Below, in pieces: positions 5,841 to 12,332 of a DNA stretch of 14,864 bases. The notes beneath the pieces are model-generated. The model ran no database searches. It worked only from the letters and a program-made list of their open reading frames with translations, and was not told where the DNA came from. The position numbers and the translations under genes are program-made. This DNA is from Candidatus Zambryskibacteria bacterium RIFCSPLOWO2_02_FULL_39_14 (GTDB taxonomy: Bacteria; Patescibacteriota; Minisyncoccia; Phycocordibacterales; Zambryskibacteraceae), in the NCBI GenBank assembly GCA_001824135.1, contig MHWM01000005.1, positions 1-14,864 on the forward strand, given 5' to 3'. Within the stretch, counting starts at the first letter, position 1; each line of letters begins with the position of its first letter.

Positions 5841-5921
5841 AAAACTCTCATAAGGGACGTTAGATTACTTACCTTTAAATAGGTTAGTTTCCCAATCTAG
5901 CGTCCCTTATGGGAGTTTTTA
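5841..5921 (+). ncRNA. Candidate small RNA: one 26-bp hairpin
   Basis: The 5' arm at 5841-5866 pairs along its whole length with 5894-5919: 26 consecutive pairs, all Watson-Crick except two that are G-U when transcribed from the plus strand. The 27-nt loop holds an inner stem CTTACCT/AGGTTAG (5868-5874/5881-5887, one mismatch). The 3' arm ends in TTTT followed by TATTTT, so the hairpin can also terminate transcription. With the promoter at 5803-5831, the predicted transcript is about 80 nt and almost entirely this structure. It is not recognisable as a named RNA family. The alternative is a terminator only, but a promoter ending exactly at the hairpin foot argues for a discrete RNA. Confidence 0.55.
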
Positions 5922-6000
5922 TTTTGCCTTTAATTTGATACTTATTAAATTATGACATAAATAATAGATATGTATAATATAAATTGTGGATTAAAAAAGT

Positions 6001-6028
6001 TTGACAGTAAAAAAGGTGAGCATAATAT
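6001..6028 (+). promoter_or_regulatory. Possible promoter TTGACA/TAATAT
   Basis: A consensus TTGACA (6001-6006), 16 nt, then TAATAT (6023-6028). The -10 is imprecise in this AT-rich context. It would drive a transcript of about 130 nt ending at the terminator at 6131-6165. Confidence 0.4.
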
Positions 6029-6035
6029 TATGTAT

Positions 6036-6165
6036 ATAGACTGAAAACATTTTCCGAAGGGAAACCGGAAAGATGTGTTGATTAATTGACAGCATGATAC
6101 AAGTTTTCCACACAAATATAAGTTTAAAAAACAAAAGCCACACGATTTCTTCGTGTGGCTTTTGT
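6036..6165 (+). ncRNA. Possible short structured transcript
   Basis: The interval from the promoter at 6001-6028 to the terminator at 6131-6165 has no credible coding frame. It contains a hairpin at 6047-6056/6066-6076 (10 pairs with one bulged A, loop AAGGGAAAC) and GAAAAC (6043-6048) that could instead pair with GTTTTC (6103-6108), so two folds compete. No known riboswitch or RNA family is recognised. Confidence 0.25.
6131..6165. terminator. Perfect 15-bp bidirectional terminator
   Basis: ACAAAAGCCACACGA (6131-6145) pairs perfectly with 6151-6165 around a 5-nt loop. The arms end in A and T runs, so it can stop transcription in both directions and isolates the surface-protein genes from upstream. 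Confidence 0.85.
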
Positions 6166-6189
6166 ATTGTGTGACAAGAATAGGAATAT

Positions 6190-6273
6190 AAGAGATAGAG
6201 GATATAAAAAATATCCCTTATCTCTTGGATTCCTGTGAATCCAAGCAGGTCGATAAAAATTATTAGCTAATAA
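6190..6273 (+). promoter_or_regulatory. Folded 5' leader: two stacked hairpins and a palindrome
   Basis: Hairpin 1 is a nearly perfect 16-bp stem (6190-6205/6211-6226, loop AAAAA). Hairpin 2 is a perfect 9-bp stem CTTGGATTC/GAATCCAAG (6224-6232/6237-6245, loop CTGT). They share the three bases at 6224-6226, so they stack or compete. Then comes a perfect 14-bp palindrome TTATTAGCTAATAA (6260-6273), 9 bases before the ATG. No Shine-Dalgarno motif is seen. Likely control or stability elements for the secreted-protein message; the mechanism is unknown. Confidence 0.45.
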
Positions 6274-6282
6274 AAATCAAAA

Positions 6283-6885
6283 ATGATGAAAAAATTCTCA
6301 GCAATCTTTGTTATTGCAGCTCTCTTGGCTGTTGCTTCACCTGCATCGGCTTTCGTATTTCCAAGTAACAACAATGGCGGCGATATCAACATAACTGTTG
6401 ATAATCATGCTTATGTTGATAACGACGTAAGCACAAAGGCTGATACAGGAGACAACTCCTCAAGAGGCGGTTCTGCTAAAAGCCGAGCTTCTGCAAGCGG
6501 TTGGTTTTCTGATGCTACAAGTTCCGCACGAGGCGGTAACGGTGGAAGAATTGAAACTGGTAACGCAGATTCAAGTTCAACAGTTCTTAATGATGTAAAT
6601 GTCAATGACATCTCTGTTGAAGCTGACTGCGGTTGCAAGGGTGATATCAATGTTGATCTAGATAACGGTGCAGTTGTCAAAAATGACGTAAGCACTAAGG
6701 CTGATTCAGGAGATAACTCTTCTACTGGCGGTCGATCTAGAAGTAAAGCTCGAGCTAGTCATGGTGGTGATGCTACAAGCACTTCTACTGGTGGAAATGG
6801 TGGAGAAGTCGAAACTGGAAATGCAGATTCAGTTTCTGATGTTCGCACATACGTCAACACCAACATTGTGCGTGTCGTTAGGTAG
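6283..6885 (+). CDS. Secreted two-repeat Gly/Ser/Asn-rich surface protein
   Basis: A 200-residue protein with a clear Sec signal peptide (MMKKFSAIFVIAALLAVASP then ASA, cleavage after about residue 23). The mature part is two copies of an 86-87 residue repeat, about residues 34-114 and 121-198. Each has a DIN(I/V) strand, NDVSTKAD, TGDN or SGDN, a basic Ser-rich insert (SAKSRASAS; RSRSKARAS), GGNGG, ETGNADS and an Asn-rich end (VNVND, VNTNIV). A CGC motif (DCGCKGD) separates the copies. The pattern of short strands with Gly/Asn turns suggests a beta-solenoid or fibre-forming protein, which is an inference. The same signature recurs in the genes at 6978 and 7375, so the three probably build one structure. 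A preceding folded leader and a following hairpin suggest differential expression. Confidence 0.8.
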   Translation: MMKKFSAIFVIAALLAVASPASAFVFPSNNNGGDINITVDNHAYVDNDVSTKADTGDNSSRGGSAKSRASASGWFSDATSSARGGNGGRIETGNADSSSTVLNDVNVNDISVEADCGCKGDINVDLDNGAVVKNDVSTKADSGDNSSTGGRSRSKARASHGGDATSTSTGGNGGEVETGNADSVSDVRTYVNTNIVRVVR

Positions 6886-6893
6886 TTTTTTCC

Positions 6894-6927
6894 AAGGTTC
6901 TCCGCTTGTATAAAAAGTGGAGACCTT
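6894..6927 (+). other. Intergenic hairpin between repeat-protein genes
   Basis: AAGGTTCTCCGCTT (6894-6907) pairs with AAGTGGAGACCTT (6915-6927), with one bulged base and one G-U pair, after a run of six T's following the stop codon. There is no T-tract downstream, so it looks like an mRNA-stabilising or processing hairpin rather than a terminator. Confidence 0.45.
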
Positions 6928-6977
6928 CGGACGCGGTGCTGTTTGTAACGGCATTAATGGCACCGAGTTCGAGGGTT

Positions 6978-7400
6978 ATGAAAAAAACTGTAAAAGCCAA
7001 GTGCATTTTAATCACCGCTGTTCTAGTGGTCTTACCTTCGAGTGTTTGGGCAGATACAGCGGTTATTAAAAACACAGTTAAAACTTCTGCCAATACTGGT
7101 GGACAGGATTCTCTATATTCAGATTTAGGTCAAGCTACTAGCCATGTTCAGATAAAAACTGTTGTAAATGGTGAAGTAATGGAAGATATTGACGAAACTG
7201 TCGTTATGCCATCGGGAGAGAATGCGGTGATAGAAAAGAAAATTGAAATTACCATGCCATCTAATAAGGCAGAAGACATGGTTGAGATTCAGGAATGGGT
7301 TGAGGATGAAGACAGTATTCAAATAGAAGAGAAGGAAATTTCTGTTGTAACTTTTCTAAGCAAGATTTTCAAATATGTTTTCTCAATATTTAAAGTTTAA
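6978..7400 (+). CDS. Small exported protein with half of the shared repeat
   Basis: From the ATG at 6978 the product is 140 residues with a good signal peptide (MKKTVKAKC, hydrophobic ILITAVLVVLPSS, then VWA, cleavage before DTA). An earlier in-frame ATG at 6906 would add 24 residues in front of the signal peptide and falls inside the intergenic hairpin, so 6978 is preferred; GAGGG lies 2 nt before it. Residues about 28-46 (AVIKNTVKTSANTGGQDS) match the first half of the repeat in the flanking genes, and GQATSHVQIKTVVNGEV resembles the second half. The rest is acidic (VEDEDSIQIEEKE) and ends in a hydrophobic, basic segment (FLSKIFKYVFSIFKV) that may associate with the membrane. The 3' end overlaps the next gene by 26 bases. 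Possibly a cap, nucleator or linker of the structure; this is a guess. Confidence 0.72.
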   Translation: MKKTVKAKCILITAVLVVLPSSVWADTAVIKNTVKTSANTGGQDSLYSDLGQATSHVQIKTVVNGEVMEDIDETVVMPSGENAVIEKKIEITMPSNKAEDMVEIQEWVEDEDSIQIEEKEISVVTFLSKIFKYVFSIFKV

Positions 7401-9846
7401 TAAAGTAGAAATTATAGATCAACTGGCGTCAGTAATAGTGATTTTTGCTTTGGTTGTAGTATACGCGCATCCTTTGAAAGTGATAGCCGAAGATGTGATA
7501 GAAGAAATACCTGTTGAGGAAACAGCCGAAACAATAGATACTGGCGATGCTTCTGCGGAAACTGAAGTTGTAAACCAAGTTAATATAAATGAATTAAATC
7601 CTGAAGAAACAGCTGAAAGTGGTGATATGCCTAGTACTGATGTCTCTATAGAAAATGAAGCGGAAATTAATAATAATGTAGAAACGGAAGCCGAGACTGG
7701 CGAAAATGAAGTTGAAGGCAGTGGAGAAGAAAAGATAAATACTGGCAATGCTTATGCAAGCGCCAATGTGGTGTCGCTTGTCAATTTCAATTTAGTAGAA
7801 TCTAATGGCTTTTTATACCTTTTAAACAACTTTCTGGAGTCAATGGGGCATGTTGACCTGCGTTTGATTGCCCCCTCTTCTGGTAAGTCGTTGTATTCTA
7901 TCCCTACTCTCAATTCTTGCGGTACTTCTAATTGCAATGCCACGACTACTGATCTTTCTGTAGAAATAAAAAATCAAGCAGAAATTTCAAATGCAGTTAT
8001 CGTAAGGTCTTCCACTGGCGAAAACACTGCCACATCTACTAACAACGCAGGTATCAATACAGGTGATGCTTATGCTGGTGCAAATGTAGTCAATATCGCC
8101 AATACCAATATCATTAATTCTGATTATCTTCTTTTTGCTTTCAATAACTTCAGTGGCTGGGACGGCGATCTTATCCTTCCTAATGCAGATTTCTTTTCCT
8201 CTTTTTTCTCACAACCATCTGTTTCAGCCGCTAACATCTCGCATACCAACTCTGCTGGCATTGAAAACAATGTTACTACTTCAGCTGATACCGGAGGGAA
8301 TGTGTCAGAAGGAGAGATAAGTGGAATAAATACCGGCGATGCTGTAGCTAACACTAATGTAACAAACATTGCCAATACCAATATCTTTAATTCCTCAACA
8401 TTTTTTGTTGTTTTTAGGATCTTTGGCGCATGGAATGGTTCTGTATTCAACGCGCCGGAAGGGGTCAGTTGGGTTGAAACACCATCTGGTATAGAACTTT
8501 TCTCAAATGATACTGGTGGAAGTGATACTCTCGAGAAAGATTTAAATATCAATACAAACAATACTGCCAATATAAATAACAATGTACAAGTTATCGCTCT
8601 CACCGGAGAGAATAAGGCTACGAGTATTGATGGAGAAGCTTCTATAAATACAGGCAATGCTTACGCGGGTGCCAATATAATTAACATTGCCAATACCAAT
8701 ATTGTCAGCTCCAACTGGATTGTCGCACTCATAAATATATTTGGTGATTGGTCTGGCAGTATTTCATTCGGACAACCAGACATCTGGGTCGCTACACAGG
8801 TAGAAGCACCGAATCCGTTACTTTTCAGTTCTGAACTGGTTTTTCATACCACAGTGGCCAACCGTGGTGATGCGTCGGCAAGTAAAGTTAAATTCGAAGG
8901 TCATTTTAGTGACAAACTAGTACACTTTGATAAAGAAAATTTGTCTGGGAATTACGTATGGAATATAGGAGATTTAAAACCGGGAGAAGTGCGCGAGCTT
9001 ACATATACTGCCAAAGTTGGAGATGGTATGGAACATATGTGGCAAGATGCTCTTGTAAAACACGACTTCAACGTTAGTGCTTATGAGACAGATGCTAATT
9101 ATGAAGACAACTCTGACACCATTTTTCTGCCAATTCAACGTCCAGTAAATAATTTATGGTCTTTTAAAGATCCGATTAAAATAAAGACCAGTACTTATCC
9201 ATCTATCTCTGTCAACAAGACAAGCTCGAAAGCAACCACTACTGCCTCCAGTACAATTGGATATACCATAAAGATACAAAACAGTGGTGGAACGGCATTT
9301 AAAGGAGTTCTTCATGATATTTTAGAAGATGAGAAAGGAGAAGTTATAGCCGAGAACAACTGGGAGTTAGGAGAAATTTTACAAAATGAAGAAATTTCCG
9401 TGTCTTATGAAGCAATTTTTAATGCCAGTACAACACCTGGTATGTATACAAATTATGCTTGGGTTGAAGCGTCTGGTAAAGACTATAAGTATGGCAACCT
9501 CGTCTGGAATGAAGCCGATTCAAATCTTGCTACTACAAGTATTGTAGTTATAGGAGACTCTTTAGCCACAAATACTGATGTAGTTATCACTAATATAAAG
9601 ATAGAGGTGGTAGAAGACATGGAATACGTTCTAGCCTTGCTTTCTCAAGCTCCGAAAGTGATTATCAATGAAACACGTACTTTGGAGCCAAAAATCATTG
9701 CAGAACCAGAATCTACAGATACAAATGAGCCTAGTAGACAAAAAGCTCAAGAAAAAGATAACTTCAATCCATGGTTGCTTGTTTTCTCTAGCTTTTTCCT
9801 AATAATGAGACCAAATACTAAAAGAAATATCACTACACTTTTCTAA
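7375..9846 (+). CDS. Large anchored surface protein, TGN-repeat plus CARDB/DUF11-like domains
   Basis: An 823-residue cell-surface protein. A signal/anchor helix lies at about residues 17-38, followed by an acidic linker. Four main repeats, with INTG(N/D)A at 121, 227, 318 and 424, contain NNV...TG(E/G)N, then INTG(N/D)AYA.ANV.NIANTNI and, in three of them, a hydrophobic stretch closing with W.G (SGWDGD, GAWNGS, GDWSGS). A partial copy (TIDTGDASAETEV) is near residue 53. Cys182/Cys187 sit in a short insert. Residues about 480-585 look like a CARDB/DUF11-type beta-sandwich (TTVANRGDASASKVKFEG; IGDLKPGEVRELTYTAK), and 608-700 a second one (GYTIKIQNSGGTAFKGVLHD). The C-terminus has a hydrophobic helix (PWLLVFSSFFLIM) and a basic tail, a sortase-like layout without LPXTG, so membrane retention is likely. 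It overlaps the previous gene by 26 bases. Likely an adhesin or fibre base. Confidence 0.82.
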   Translation: MFSQYLKFNKVEIIDQLASVIVIFALVVVYAHPLKVIAEDVIEEIPVEETAETIDTGDASAETEVVNQVNINELNPEETAESGDMPSTDVSIENEAEINNNVETEAETGENEVEGSGEEKINTGNAYASANVVSLVNFNLVESNGFLYLLNNFLESMGHVDLRLIAPSSGKSLYSIPTLNSCGTSNCNATTTDLSVEIKNQAEISNAVIVRSSTGENTATSTNNAGINTGDAYAGANVVNIANTNIINSDYLLFAFNNFSGWDGDLILPNADFFSSFFSQPSVSAANISHTNSAGIENNVTTSADTGGNVSEGEISGINTGDAVANTNVTNIANTNIFNSSTFFVVFRIFGAWNGSVFNAPEGVSWVETPSGIELFSNDTGGSDTLEKDLNINTNNTANINNNVQVIALTGENKATSIDGEASINTGNAYAGANIINIANTNIVSSNWIVALINIFGDWSGSISFGQPDIWVATQVEAPNPLLFSSELVFHTTVANRGDASASKVKFEGHFSDKLVHFDKENLSGNYVWNIGDLKPGEVRELTYTAKVGDGMEHMWQDALVKHDFNVSAYETDANYEDNSDTIFLPIQRPVNNLWSFKDPIKIKTSTYPSISVNKTSSKATTTASSTIGYTIKIQNSGGTAFKGVLHDILEDEKGEVIAENNWELGEILQNEEISVSYEAIFNASTTPGMYTNYAWVEASGKDYKYGNLVWNEADSNLATTSIVVIGDSLATNTDVVITNIKIEVVEDMEYVLALLSQAPKVIINETRTLEPKIIAEPESTDTNEPSRQKAQEKDNFNPWLLVFSSFFLIMRPNTKRNITTLF

Positions 9847-9862
9847 ATAAGTAAATAGTAAT

Positions 9863-9978
9863 CTATCCACATTTCACCCACAGGTAATTCACAGAGTAAT
9901 ATACAGAAATAACTATCTATTTATAGAAATCAATACTAGACTTGATTCTAGCACACGCCTCGTGGGAAGGGCGAGTGG
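9863..9978 (+). promoter_or_regulatory. Leader region before the TasA-like cluster
   Basis: The 172-base gap between the adhesin-like gene and the first TasA-like gene holds a DnaA-box-like CTATCCACA (9863-9871), a small hairpin CTAGA/TCTAG (9936-9940/9947-9951) and, near 9952-9978, CACACGCC / GGCGAGTG, a 7-bp stem with one A-A mismatch. No convincing -35/-10 pair and no ribosome site before the ATG at 10019 were found. Confidence 0.3.
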
Positions 9979-10018
9979 AATTATAAGTTAATAATTTAAT
10001 AGTTAATAGAAATTACTC

Positions 10019-10954
10019 ATGAAAAGAATTCTTTTAAGTCTTGGAATGATTGTCTTCGTGGGAGGAATCGTAGCCGGTGCTACCGGAGCTTTCTTCTCTG
10101 ACACAGAGACATCAACCGGCAATACCTTCGCTGCTGGTGATATCGATCTGAAGATTGATAACGAAAGTTATGCAATTGACTTTAATGTTCCTAACTTTAA
10201 TGGTAAAGCTACGGGACAACTCGTGTTCAACCCAGCTACATCTTGGGATCTTACTGATCTAGTAGCAGGAACACACAAGTTTTTCGACTTCTATGACTTG
10301 AAGCCGGGTGATTGGGGTGAAGATACTATCTCAATCCACGTTGGTTCAAATGACGCATGGATGTGTGCAGCAGCTCGTATTACTGATGATTCTGATCAGT
10401 CTCTAACTGAACCAGAACTTGCAGATGATACAGCTACATCAACACCTCCAGGTGCTGGATTAGGTGAGCTTGATTCGGAACTCAACTTCGCATTCTGGAA
10501 TGATGACGGTGATAATGTCTATGAACCAGTTTGCGGGACTGATCAAACGGTAAGCTGTGTTCCAGAAACTATTTTCCTCTCAGGTCCACTAAGTGGTCTT
10601 GGAGCACAAGGACAAATTACTCTAGCTTCACCAACAGGAGGTGCATTTGGTAATTCTCCTGTTCCTGGTAATACCGATGTGTTCATTGGAAAAGCATGGT
10701 GCTTTGGAACTATGGGAACACCAGGTATTGGTCAAGATGGTTCTGGTAAAACAGGTACAGGCACCGGGGATAGCACTAATGGTCCAATTCAAAGACCAGG
10801 AAGCGTCACATGTAATGGTGCGACTGTAAACAATGCAGCTCAGACAGATCAAGTTCAAGGTGATATGCAATTCTACGCAGTACAAGCTCGTAACAATGCA
10901 GAATTTAGTTGCGAAGTTGACTACAGACCAGACTGGGGAGACGATAATATTTAA
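10019..10954 (+). CDS. TasA/camelysin-like protein with SipW-dependent signal
   Basis: A 311-residue surface protein. The N-terminus is a canonical SipW-dependent signal: MKR, hydrophobic ILLSLGMIVFVGGIVA, then GATGAFFSDTETSTGNTFAAG and IDLKID; cleavage is expected after Ala24. The mature part follows the camelysin/TasA plan with DLKPGDWGEDTISIHV and NDAWMC. It also contains an acidic loop DDGDNVYE (about residues 162-169) that looks able to bind calcium, KAWCFGT, VTCNG, and a final N(N)AEFSCEVDY with conserved cysteines shared with the two downstream paralogues. A GTG/Gly-rich insert (about 235-258) is specific to this copy. Known relatives form extracellular matrix fibres or act as surface proteins, and are processed by SipW; a suitable peptidase is encoded downstream at 13469. 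No Shine-Dalgarno motif precedes the ATG. Confidence 0.88.
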   Translation: MKRILLSLGMIVFVGGIVAGATGAFFSDTETSTGNTFAAGDIDLKIDNESYAIDFNVPNFNGKATGQLVFNPATSWDLTDLVAGTHKFFDFYDLKPGDWGEDTISIHVGSNDAWMCAAARITDDSDQSLTEPELADDTATSTPPGAGLGELDSELNFAFWNDDGDNVYEPVCGTDQTVSCVPETIFLSGPLSGLGAQGQITLASPTGGAFGNSPVPGNTDVFIGKAWCFGTMGTPGIGQDGSGKTGTGTGDSTNGPIQRPGSVTCNGATVNNAAQTDQVQGDMQFYAVQARNNAEFSCEVDYRPDWGDDNI

Positions 10955-10968
10955 GGGTAATCCTCTCT

Positions 10969-11027
10969 AGCCGTTCAAGAACCATCGCAAGATGGTTCTT
11001 GCGGGCTGGATGGGATTCATTTCCAGC
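10969..11027 (+). promoter_or_regulatory. Competing hairpins between TasA-like genes
   Basis: A perfect 10-bp stem AAGAACCATC/GATGGTTCTT (10977-10986/10991-11000) is capped by a GCAA tetraloop and extendable outward to AGCC/GGCT with bulges (to 10969/11007). GCTGGA/TCCAGC (11005-11010/11022-11027) forms a second stem that would use the same GCT bases. Only CTTT follows, so this is a weak terminator at best; partial termination or message processing between paralogues is plausible. Confidence 0.45.
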
Positions 11028-11083
11028 TTTAAAAACTAATTACAAATTCCAATCTACGGGGAACGGGTTGGCTACAAATTATC

Positions 11084-12295
11084 ATGCAACGAATAATACT
11101 TGGGCTCGTGACAATTATCGGAGCGACAGCACTCATTATTTCTGGAGGGACAGGCGCTTTCTTCTCTGATACAGAAACTTCTACAAGGAATACTTTTGCC
11201 GCAGGAGCCATAGATTTGAAAATTGATAATGACAGTTACTACAACAGCAACCGTTGTACAAATGTTGGTACTGTTGAAGATCCTATGTGGCAGTGGCAGG
11301 GCAATGCACCTTTTCCAGTAGCGGGGACAGAGTGTTCAACATCTTTTCCACTCTCTGATTTGGATGATGGTCTACTTTTCTTCAACTTTACTGACTTGAA
11401 ACCCGATGATGAGGGAGAAGACACAATTTCTATTCATGTCCAGAATGATGCTTGGGCATGTATGGATCTAACACTGACTGCCGATGACGACGTTTCAACA
11501 ACTGATCCAGAGAGTGTGGTTGACGAAGAGAATGATCTAACCAACTTGTGGGATGGTGAACTTGCAGACACTATTCAAATGTTTTGGTGGGCAGATGATG
11601 GTGATAATGTATACGAAGTCGATGAGCAAGATTTATCCGGTGGAGTCAAAACGCTTACTAATCTTGCAACAACTACCGGAGCTTTCTCTATAACTCTTGC
11701 TGATTCAACAGGTAATGCGTGGGGTGGAAATAAACCACTTCCTGCAAACGAGACTGTCTACATTGCGAAGGCATGGTGTTTTGGAACACTCGAACTTACT
11801 CCTGTGCCGGGAAATGGAGGTGTCAATCCTTCAATAAATCCTGGTGTGACATGTAGCGGGACTCTCTTGGGAAATGAAACTCAAACAGATATGGTCCAGA
11901 TGACACTTGCTTTCAGAGCGGAACAAGCGCGACATAATGAAAACTTCCGTTGTAACCCACCAGAGGAACAAACTGGGACTCTCACGGTCAATAAAGCGCT
12001 TCTAGTCTCGACTGGTGGTATTGAAGTCAATGACTTCACACTCCACATTATTGGTCCAAATGGCGATGAAATAGTAACTGATGAAGTACCCGTTACCAAT
12101 CTTCCAACCGGTTCTTACACTGTCTATGAACAAATCACCGGTAATGTAGCTGGCAAGACATTCACAGTGAGCTTTAGCGGTGCTTGTTCTAATAGTCTAA
12201 ACGTAGGCACCTCTTCTCCATTTGCCTTGAATCTGAATGACAACATCACCTGTACTATTCTAAATAACGAAATTGGTGATGGTATCGGGGATTAA
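11084..12295 (+). CDS. TasA/camelysin-like protein with C-terminal prealbumin-like domain
   Basis: A 403-residue paralogue of the preceding protein. The SipW-type signal is MQR, a hydrophobic core, then GGTGAFFSDTETSTRNTFAAG, IDLKID; cleavage is expected after Ala25. The core repeats the shared landmarks: DLKPDDEGEDTISIHVQNDAW, acidic DDGDNVYEVDE (171-181), IAKAWCFGT, VTCSG, NETQTD and QARHNENFRC. An insert after residue 55 adds two cysteines (Cys58, Cys84). Unlike the first copy it carries about 100 extra residues at the C-terminus (297-398: GTLTVNKALL, LPTGSYTVYEQ, then FSGACSN and ITCTILNNEI), which resembles the prealbumin-like/Cna-B-type beta-sandwich used as a stalk in Gram-positive surface proteins. 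It probably sits in the same fibre or layer as its neighbours. The gap to the next gene is 37 bases without a terminator. Confidence 0.87.
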   Translation: MQRIILGLVTIIGATALIISGGTGAFFSDTETSTRNTFAAGAIDLKIDNDSYYNSNRCTNVGTVEDPMWQWQGNAPFPVAGTECSTSFPLSDLDDGLLFFNFTDLKPDDEGEDTISIHVQNDAWACMDLTLTADDDVSTTDPESVVDEENDLTNLWDGELADTIQMFWWADDGDNVYEVDEQDLSGGVKTLTNLATTTGAFSITLADSTGNAWGGNKPLPANETVYIAKAWCFGTLELTPVPGNGGVNPSINPGVTCSGTLLGNETQTDMVQMTLAFRAEQARHNENFRCNPPEEQTGTLTVNKALLVSTGGIEVNDFTLHIIGPNGDEIVTDEVPVTNLPTGSYTVYEQITGNVAGKTFTVSFSGACSNSLNVGTSSPFALNLNDNITCTILNNEIGDGIGD

Positions 12296-12332
12296 CCTTA
12301 ATCTAGTTAAGTCTGACTCTTGAATAATCTCA

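Larger units (their letters stand above)
5584..6282. other. 700-base non-coding region
   Basis: There is no convincing protein gene here. The stretch is AT-rich. It contains an AAAAGGYCAAAA direct repeat (5770-5781 and 5811-5822, 41 nt apart, the second inside a promoter spacer), a promoter and long hairpin (5803-5921), a second promoter with a hairpin and terminator (6001-6165), three sequences one mismatch from the DnaA box TTATCCACA (5693-5701 minus, 5985-5993 minus, 6104-6112 plus), and the folded leader of the next gene (6190-6273). Confidence 0.7.

Noticed and set aside
6041..6080. GGGAAACC-like hairpin considered as a cyclic-di-GMP or other known riboswitch
   Set aside because: The loop resemblance is superficial; the second helix and conserved contacts of that family are missing, and no target gene directly follows before the terminator.
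6094..6174. 26-codon plus-strand frame in the non-coding region
   Set aside because: It passes through both arms of the perfect 15-bp terminator and has no ribosome site or coding-like composition.
8124..8657. 177-codon minus-strand open frame
   Set aside because: It is the antisense shadow of the repeat region of the large surface protein; its Ser/Pro/Val-rich content follows from the repeats' codons, and no start signals are seen.
7375..9000. Repeats considered as a CRISPR array or DNA tandem repeat
   Set aside because: The spacing is 91-106 codons, the similarity is mainly at protein level and the frame stays open throughout, so these are protein repeats.
9780..9846. C-terminus of the large surface protein as an LPXTG sortase signal
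   Set aside because: It has the hydrophobic helix and basic tail but no LPXTG-like pentapeptide before them.
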